Assembly (NCBI GenBank): GCA_934621705.1 | Contig: CAKTUP010000068.1 | Location: forward strand, 1-10,797 | Length of the DNA stretch: 10,797 bases | Source: an uncultured Petrimonas sp. | GTDB taxonomy: Bacteria; Bacteroidota; Bacteroidia; Bacteroidales; Dysgonomonadaceae | Direction of reading: 5' to 3' | In this document: positions 7,263 to 10,797 of the stretch, piece by piece | Layout: the number at the start of each line of letters is the position of its first letter | How positions within the stretch are numbered: position 1 is the stretch's first letter | The notes under the pieces: generated by a model | The model's input: the letters and a program-made list of their open reading frames with translations, nothing else | The model's database searches: none | What the model was told of the DNA's origin: nothing | Position numbers and translations under genes: made by a program

Positions 7263-7295
7263 TACCTCTCGATGTATAGGTTAATCGTTTTTTTG

Positions 7296-7303
7296 TATTT
7301 TTG
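7296..7303 (+). promoter_or_regulatory. -7 promoter element of the small-protein/vapD module
   Basis: TATTTTTG is an exact TAnnTTTG match 27 bp upstream of the ATG at 7330. It is preceded by a T-rich tract; no clear TTTG sits at the normal -33 spacing. The gap between the two divergent start codons (7115-7329) otherwise holds only the opposing promoter at 7135-7142 and the inverted repeat. Confidence 0.62.
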
Positions 7304-7329
7304 TAGTAATAAATTAAACAATCGGGATT

Positions 7330-7527
7330 ATGAAAAAAGGAGAAAGAGTTTTAATCAGCCCACAAGTAACGGGTTATGCTGACTGGGTGGAAGGAACAAT
7401 TATCGATGTAGAAAAAAATCCTTTCGTTGGAAAAGTTATCACAGCCAAAACTGATAACGGCGTAATTTTCTTTGAAAAAGAGTATTTGTTTAAACAAGAA
7501 GATTCCGCAAGCGTATGTATGCAATAA
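7330..7527 (+). CDS. Small hypothetical protein, possible antitoxin partner of VapD
   Basis: The 65-residue protein has MKKGERVLISPQVTG, then WVEGTIIDVEKNPFVGKVI, then NGVIFFEKEYLF. The alternation of short beta-strand-like stretches with glycine turns suggests a small SH3- or KOW-like barrel. That is inference from pattern only; I do not recognise a named family. It has its own TAnnTTTG promoter, and its last 13 bp overlap the start of the VapD-like gene. The overlap means the two are translated together, as in toxin-antitoxin operons where the first small gene is the antitoxin. In Haemophilus a small upstream gene, vapX, is the antitoxin of VapD, but I cannot claim homology to it. The protein could equally be unrelated to toxin control. 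Confidence 0.72.
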   Translation: MKKGERVLISPQVTGYADWVEGTIIDVEKNPFVGKVITAKTDNGVIFFEKEYLFKQEDSASVCMQ

Positions 7528-7790
7528 GTTTTGATATGGTTGTTGCAGACTTAAAAAAGTATTACGGAGAGCCTTATAACAACGCTTATAATGAGATAAA
7601 AGAAGTTCTCAGAAAAAACGATTTTTATTGGCTTCAAGGTAGTACCTATGCAACTGAAAAAAACCTTACAAATCTGATTGGAGCTGTCAACGATTTAGCA
7701 AAAATTGAGTGGTTTTGCAAATCTGTTAGAGATATCAGAGGTTTTAAAATAGAAGAATGGAGTAACTTTATCGGTTTTTTTGAAAAATAA
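7515..7790 (+). CDS. vapD: VapD-family endoribonuclease (toxin-like, Cas2 fold)
   Basis: The 91-residue protein matches VapD along its whole length, at the usual size of 90-95 residues. Landmarks are MYAISFDMVV with D7, the aspartate conserved in this family and in Cas2-type nucleases, QGSTYATE (41-48), LIGAVNDLAKIEWF (54-67) and SVRDIRGFKIEEWSNF (70-85). VapD proteins are small dimeric RNases with a ferredoxin-like Cas2 fold. In Haemophilus VapD acts as the toxin of a VapXD pair and is linked to persistence inside host cells. No CRISPR array or other cas gene is nearby, so this is not a CRISPR Cas2. The gene starts inside the last codons of the upstream 65-residue gene and is followed by a strong terminator. 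The two-gene module is visibly richer in AT than its neighbours, which hints at horizontal acquisition. Confidence 0.88.
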   Translation: MYAISFDMVVADLKKYYGEPYNNAYNEIKEVLRKNDFYWLQGSTYATEKNLTNLIGAVNDLAKIEWFCKSVRDIRGFKIEEWSNFIGFFEK

Positions 7791-7811
7791 ATTTCGGTAT
7801 CGTGTAAATTG

Positions 7812-7849
7812 AGGTTCTGCTACCCATCGAGTGGCAGAACCTTTTTTTT
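7812..7849 (+). terminator. Rho-independent terminator after vapD
   Basis: AGGTTCTGC pairs with GCAGAACCT, and TAC/GTG extends the stem to 12 bp with a seven-base loop. Eight T residues follow at 7842-7849. This closes the two-gene module 20 bp after the vapD stop. Confidence 0.9.
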
Positions 7850-7872
7850 CGATACTATTTTTAATCCCGGCA

Positions 7873-7904
7873 TTGCCGTGATCGACTAAAAAAACGTATT
7901 TTTG
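7873..7904 (+). promoter_or_regulatory. Promoter of the symporter gene
   Basis: TTG (7873-7875) and TATTTTTG (7897-7904) are separated by 21 bp, matching the phylum's -33/-7 arrangement. The ATG at 7926 follows 21 bp later. An in-frame TTG at 7902 lies inside this promoter and cannot be the start. Confidence 0.7.
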
Positions 7905-7925
7905 TACCTTATAATATCCAAAAAC

Positions 7926-9104
7926 ATGAAACTATCTAAAATACCATTGTTGGGGCGGATTGTTATCGCCATTATCCTGGGAATAATTCTCGGGCAGTTT
8001 ATGCCGATGGGATTTGCGCGCGTCTTTGCCACGTTTAACGATTTGTTCGGCAGCTTCCTGTCGTTTATCATTCCGCTGATTATTGTCGGATTGGTGGCTC
8101 CCGCCATTGGCGAACTGGGCAAGGGAGCCGGAAAGCTGTTGTTGATAACGACTGTTATTGCGTACGTATCCACTCTCTTTTCGGGATTTTTCACCTATTT
8201 CTCGTGCCAGGCCGTTTTTCCAGGTATAATAACCGGCGGTATCGATGCGGGAGCGGTGCAAAGCATCGAAGAAGGCGCCGTGAAGACGTATTTCAGCGTG
8301 GGTATGCCGCCCGTCATGGATGTGATGTCGGCGCTGGTGCTTTCGTTTTGTGTCGGTATCGGCATGTCGCTTATTAAAGGCGATACGCTGCAAAAAGCGT
8401 TTTCCGATTTTCGCGACATAATTACGATGATTATCCGTTCCGTCATAATTCCGCTGCTGCCCCTTTATATTTTCGGGATGTTTCTTTCCATGTCGGTTAC
8501 GGGGCAGGTGTATTCCGTGATTATGCTTTTCCTGAAAGTGATTTCGGTGATTTTCGTGCTGCACATTCTGTTGCTGCTCATTCAGTATTTCGTTGCCGGA
8601 GCCATCTCCAAACGCAATCCGATGAAAGCGCTGAAAACCATGCTTCCGGCTTATATGACGGCGTTGGGAACGTCGTCTTCGGCGGCCACCATTCCCGTAA
8701 CGCTGCAATGCGCGCTCAACAACAAGATAAATCCCAGTATCGCGTCGTTCGTGATCCCGCTTTGCGCCACCATTCATTTGGCGGGAAGCGCGATGAAGAT
8801 TGTGGGCTTTTCGCTGGCCATCATGTATTTCTTCGGTATGCCGGTTGATTTTGCCACTTTCTTCGGATTTATTTTTCTGATAGGCATCACCATGGTGGCC
8901 GCGCCCGGCGTTCCCGGCGGAGCCATTATGGCGGCCATCGGAATTATCCAAAGTTCGTTGGGTTTTACCGACCAGATGATCGGACTGATGATTACCGTTT
9001 ACATCGCCGTGGATAGTTTCGGCACGGCGTGCAACGTAACGGGCGATGGTGCAATCGCGATGATTATGGACAGGTTGGCGGGAAATGGGCGACGGGGCGA
9101 TTAG
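7926..9104 (+). CDS. Dicarboxylate/amino acid:cation symporter family protein (SLC1/DAACS type)
   Basis: The 392-residue inner-membrane protein is hydrophobic throughout and has the glutamate-transporter-homologue layout. HP1 is the serine-rich ALGTSSSAATIPVTLQC (246-262). TM7 is IPLCATIHLAGSAM (277-290), HP2 is APGVPGGAIMAAIG (326-339) and TM8 is AVDSFGTACNVTGDG (361-375). These proteins use Na+ or H+ gradients for elevator-type uptake of amino acids or dicarboxylates. Measured against the archaeal GltPh, D363, T367, N370 and D374 are retained. The arginine that binds the substrate side-chain carboxylate is replaced by G366, and the NMDG cation motif of TM7 reads HLAG (284-287). An acidic substrate is therefore unlikely; a neutral amino acid or another solute is inferred. 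The start is the ATG after the promoter at 7873-7904. The gene appears monocistronic, and a REP-like hairpin abuts its stop. Confidence 0.88.
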   Translation: MKLSKIPLLGRIVIAIILGIILGQFMPMGFARVFATFNDLFGSFLSFIIPLIIVGLVAPAIGELGKGAGKLLLITTVIAYVSTLFSGFFTYFSCQAVFPGIITGGIDAGAVQSIEEGAVKTYFSVGMPPVMDVMSALVLSFCVGIGMSLIKGDTLQKAFSDFRDIITMIIRSVIIPLLPLYIFGMFLSMSVTGQVYSVIMLFLKVISVIFVLHILLLLIQYFVAGAISKRNPMKALKTMLPAYMTALGTSSSAATIPVTLQCALNNKINPSIASFVIPLCATIHLAGSAMKIVGFSLAIMYFFGMPVDFATFFGFIFLIGITMVAAPGVPGGAIMAAIGIIQSSLGFTDQMIGLMITVYIAVDSFGTACNVTGDGAIAMIMDRLAGNGRRGD

Positions 9105-9142
9105 TAGAAACGCATCGCATGCGTCTCTCAACTGTTTTTTTT
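9104..9142 (+). terminator. REP-like palindrome plus T-run acting as terminator of the symporter gene
   Basis: ACGCAT (9110-9115) and ATGCGT (9119-9124) form a stem around a three-base loop. The stem extends by AGA/TCT across one mismatch, and eight T residues follow at 9134-9141 shortly after. The 24-bp block 9104-9127 matches 10689-10712, inside the transposase gene, at 22 of 24 positions, so this is a dispersed REP copy. It begins on the last base of the symporter stop codon. Confidence 0.75.
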
Positions 9143-9170
9143 GGATAATTCGATTTAAATCACTATCTTG
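9140..9170 (+). promoter_or_regulatory. Promoter upstream of the 21-bp repeat leader
   Basis: TTTG (9140-9143), a 20-bp spacer and TATCTTG (9164-9170) resemble the -33/-7 pair, with the -7 one T short of TAnnTTTG. The start of transcription would fall at about 9177, at the first repeat unit. The downstream gene would then have a leader of about 320 nt made largely of repeats. Confidence 0.5.
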
Positions 9171-9175
9171 CAACC

Positions 9176-9427
9176 GATGTGCGCAGTGAATATCCGTATG
9201 TGGCGCGTGATTATTGGCGTGTGGGCACATAAGGGTTTCATGTAGGCAGTGAAGAGCCGCGCGTGGGCAATGATTGTTCGCGTGTGGGTAGTGATGAAAG
9301 GCATGTGCGGCATAATTATCTTCTTGTGGGAAGTGATTATCGGCATGTGGGGAGTGATGATGATTGTGTAGATTGTGAAGAAGCACGTGTGGGCATTAAA
9401 GAACACCGTGTGGTATGTGAAGTGTTG
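9176..9427. repeat. Twelve degenerate 21-bp tandem repeats in exact phase
   Basis: Units start at 9176, 9197, 9218, 9239, 9260, 9281, 9302, 9323, 9344, 9365, 9386 and 9407, each exactly 21 bp. A further decayed unit may follow at 9428. The best shared core is CRTGTGGG then YAGTGATNAT, with many substitutions between units but no insertion or deletion. Together with flanks this explains most of the 393-bp gap between the symporter and the next gene. One minus-strand frame (9550 to 9155) is open across all units and would read as a heptapeptide repeat of the type H-M-P-I-I-T-x. Plus-strand frames contain stops. Confidence 0.85.
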
Positions 9428-9497
9428 CAGGTAGGAAGAAAAATATCCTTTTTTACTGCGCAACCCAATGATTTTTATTAATGTAATAATTGAAACG

Positions 9498-10190
9498 ATG
9501 AGAAAATTCAGGATCAGACAGGCCGAGTACCCGGTGGTGGGGTCGGCCATGAAAGAGAGTTTTTCGCGCGACCAAGAGCAGTTTTCAACGCATTACAAAT
9601 CGATGGACGAAACGTTTTTGTCGAATTTTGGCGCTGCCATTGCCGATGTGCGAAACGTGCACTTGAACACCACCGGAATGCCGGAGCAAAAAGAAGCAAG
9701 TGCAAGAGTGTATGAACTTCAGGACAGCCTGTACCGAAGGGCGTTGTTCCTGAAAGACTATGTGAGCGATGCCGGATTAGACACGGCATTGATTGCGGCA
9801 GCCGTGAAAGCGCTGCGCCGCACCGATACCGAAGCGGCCGTGAAAGCCGTTCGTCAGGCGGTGGCGTACTACACGCCGCTGGCGGCTCAACTGACGGATA
9901 TGCCCGAAGGCTTTGCCGAGACGTTCATTACCGATGCCGGTACGCTGGAGGAGTTGAATATCGATCAGAACACGGCCATGAATTTCAGGGTGAACCTTAC
10001 GGACGAGAATCGGGCCAAGTACGATGCGCTGGACGATTACATCCGGAAAGTGGGCAACGCCGGGAAACGTATTTTCAAGGGTACGCCCAAGGCCAACGAG
10101 TACACGGTATCGCATTTGCTGTCGCGCATTCGTGCGCCGCAGCGGTTGCCGGGCGAACCGGAAGAACCGGAAACCGGAGTGAATGAGTGA
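9498..10190 (+). CDS. Hypothetical protein, 230 residues, unrecognised family
   Basis: I do not recognise this protein. It starts MRKFRIRQAEYPVVGSAMKE and is predicted to be soluble and mainly helical: Ala-, Glu- and Lys-rich stretches include ALIAAAVKALRRTDTEAAVKAVRQAV (about residues 99-124). It has no signal peptide, membrane segment or catalytic motif that I can see. The tail ends PGEPEEPETGVNE, an acidic proline-rich stretch. An ATG 30 bp upstream (9468) is in frame, but the one at 9498 follows an AT-rich leader (AATAATTGAAACG) and gives a normal hydrophilic N-terminus, so I prefer it. The gene lies 70 bp after the 21-bp repeat array and is followed by a hairpin at 10205-10230. Its codons are richer in G and C at third positions than those of the VapD module. 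Confidence 0.8.
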   Translation: MRKFRIRQAEYPVVGSAMKESFSRDQEQFSTHYKSMDETFLSNFGAAIADVRNVHLNTTGMPEQKEASARVYELQDSLYRRALFLKDYVSDAGLDTALIAAAVKALRRTDTEAAVKAVRQAVAYYTPLAAQLTDMPEGFAETFITDAGTLEELNIDQNTAMNFRVNLTDENRAKYDALDDYIRKVGNAGKRIFKGTPKANEYTVSHLLSRIRAPQRLPGEPEEPETGVNE

Positions 10191-10204
10191 GTGAAATGAG
10201 GTTG

Positions 10205-10234
10205 AAAGGAGCAGCGGGAGTTGCTCCTTTGTTT
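10205..10234 (+). terminator. Probable terminator of the 230-residue gene
   Basis: AAAGGAGCA (10205-10213) pairs with TGCTCCTTT (10222-10230) around an eight-base loop, 14 bp after the stop codon. The T-run is short (TTTGTTT), so termination may be partial. Confidence 0.6.
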
Positions 10235-10249
10235 GGGCTCTCAACCGGC

Positions 10250-10328
10250 GCAAGTTTGAATGAAGCGGTGTGATTGAGTTTATGCAGTTAAAAACTGCCG
10301 GTGTTTTAGGCACGAGTTGTAAACTTGC
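10250..10328. repeat. 79-bp palindromic intergenic element with nested inverted repeats
   Basis: Outer arms GCAAGTTT (10250-10257) and AAACTTGC (10321-10328) enclose a central hairpin, GCAGTT/AACTGC (10284-10289 and 10293-10298). The element fills most of the space between the preceding terminator and the transposase promoter. It contains no ORF. A REP-type or miniature element is possible, given the transposase next door. Confidence 0.5.
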
Positions 10329-10363
10329 ACTAAAGAGAAAATGGATAAAAATCAAATGTTTAG

Positions 10364-10371
10364 TATATTTG
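10364..10371 (+). promoter_or_regulatory. -7 promoter element of the transposase gene
   Basis: TATATTTG is an exact TAnnTTTG match, 40 bp upstream of the ATG at 10412. The -33 region is not convincing. Confidence 0.5.
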
Positions 10372-10411
10372 TCAAAAGCATTTTTAATGATCATCCATAA
10401 TAAATTGATGA

Positions 10412-10797
10412 ATGTCCGATAAATTTCAACAAAAATATCGCATACCGTCTGCCCGAGCCACGTTTCATAATTACGACGGAGGAGCATATTTCGTTACCAT
10501 TTGCACGGAGGAAATGAAACATTTTTTTGGAGAGATATCTAACATGGAAATGAAATACACTGAAATAGGATGGTATGCGGTAACGCAAATAGAAAAAACC
10601 GCAAAAATACGCGAAGACGAAGCTGAAATACCTGTTTTCGTGGTAATGCCCAATCATATCCACCTGATTGTTTTCATTGACGAACCCCGTAGAGACGCAT
10701 CGAATGCGTCTCCAATTACAGCATCGAATGCGTCTCCAATTACAGCATCGAATGCGTCTCCAATTACAGCATCGAATGCGTCTCCAATTACAGCATC
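10412..10797 (+). CDS. REP-associated tyrosine transposase (RAYT, Y1/HUH), N-terminal part
   Basis: The frame opens at ATG 10412 and has no stop before the window ends, so 128 residues are visible. Early blocks YRIPSARATFHNYDGG and AYFVTICTEE are typical of RAYT proteins. FVVMPNHIHLIVF (76-88) holds the HUH motif as H82-I-H84, which coordinates the metal for single-strand cleavage. The catalytic tyrosine lies downstream in this family and is outside the window. RAYTs are single-copy domesticated relatives of IS200/IS605 transposases that act on REP palindromes. Straight after the HUH region, from about residue 94, the frame enters a REP-like palindrome and then a 24-bp tandem repeat, which translates as repeated ASNASPIT units. 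Since 24 is a multiple of 3 the frame stays open. Whether the protein continues normally beyond the repeats cannot be seen. Confidence 0.85.
   Translation, partial: MSDKFQQKYRIPSARATFHNYDGGAYFVTICTEEMKHFFGEISNMEMKYTEIGWYAVTQIEKTAKIREDEAEIPVFVVMPNHIHLIVFIDEPRRDASNASPITASNASPITASNASPITASNASPITA
10689..10797 (+). repeat. REP palindrome expanded into a 24-bp tandem array inside the transposase gene
   Basis: The first copy holds a perfect palindrome, GAGACGCAT (10692-10700), CGA loop, ATGCGTCTC (10704-10712). From 10697 a 24-bp unit repeats without change at 10721, 10745 and 10769, and a fifth copy begins at 10793 and runs out of the window. Later units keep GCAT-CGA-ATGC and the full right arm but have lost the outer left arm. 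The 24-bp block at 9104-9127 is a diverged copy of the first unit and its flank. Confidence 0.95.

Noticed and set aside
7902..7925. Extended TTG start for the symporter
   Set aside because: The TTG overlaps the -7 element TATTTTTG; the ATG at 7926 is correctly placed downstream and begins a normal N-terminus.
7932..9386. Minus-strand ORF of 484 codons, rich in His and Asn, opposite the symporter gene
   Set aside because: It is antisense to a clear membrane transporter gene and its composition is what the complement of hydrophobic codons produces. It has no family motif or promoter. Its His-rich N-terminus is only the 21-bp repeat read in another frame.
9263..9481. Plus-strand ORF of 72 codons in the 21-bp repeats
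   Set aside because: It begins at a GTG in the middle of the array, is preceded by a stop within the repeats and has no start signal, so only the repeat structure keeps it open.
9777..10487. Minus-strand ORF of 236 codons opposite the 230-residue gene
   Set aside because: It covers the complement of a well-formed plus-strand gene and runs on through the terminator, the palindromic element and a promoter. It has no recognisable domain.
10697..10797. CRISPR array
   Set aside because: The 24-bp units are directly adjacent and identical, without unique spacers, and they translate in frame with the transposase. VapD at 7515 has the Cas2 fold, but no cas genes are present.

Overview
The window looks like chromosome from a member of the Bacteroidales (Bacteroidetes). 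Three things support this: a fused MurF-alanine racemase, GSCFA and DUF5063 proteins, and repeated matches to the Bacteroidetes -7 promoter motif TAnnTTTG with little sign of Shine-Dalgarno sites. I cannot name a genus. All family assignments come from reading motifs; no search was run.

Left part (1-4700). The 3' end of an OmpA-like outer-membrane gene (+) meets a minus-strand unit at a shared bidirectional terminator (about 511-540). That unit reads GSCFA protein -> MurF-Alr cell-wall enzyme -> DUF2721 membrane protein. The gap between the GSCFA gene and murF-alr is almost entirely nine perfect copies of a 7-bp repeat. Upstream of the GSCFA gene (4599-4702) is a compact minus-strand unit with its own promoter, a GNRA-loop hairpin and a U-run. 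It looks like a small RNA of about 70 nt or an attenuated leader, and it holds a 21-codon ORF.

Middle (4790-7114). A second minus-strand operon has overlapping genes: DUF5063 protein -> RNase D-like 3'-5' exonuclease -> RlmI-type rRNA methyltransferase. A TAnnTTTG promoter at 7135-7142 shows that the first gene starts at 7114, not at the longer upstream ATG.

Right part (7200-10797, + strand). This part looks accessory. An AT-rich two-gene module encodes a 65-residue protein and a VapD-family RNase, which resembles a toxin-antitoxin pair. An SLC1-type symporter follows, with altered substrate- and cation-site residues, and its stop codon abuts a REP-like palindrome. Next is a promoter, twelve phase-perfect 21-bp degenerate repeats, and an unrecognised 230-residue gene. 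Last comes a palindromic intergenic element and the start of a REP-associated tyrosine (Y1/HUH) transposase gene. That transposase carries the same REP palindrome inside its reading frame, expanded as a 24-bp tandem repeat that runs off the window.

The left and middle parts are envelope and RNA housekeeping. The most unusual material is the RAYT/REP pair, the 21-bp repeat leader, the small RNA unit and the VapD module.
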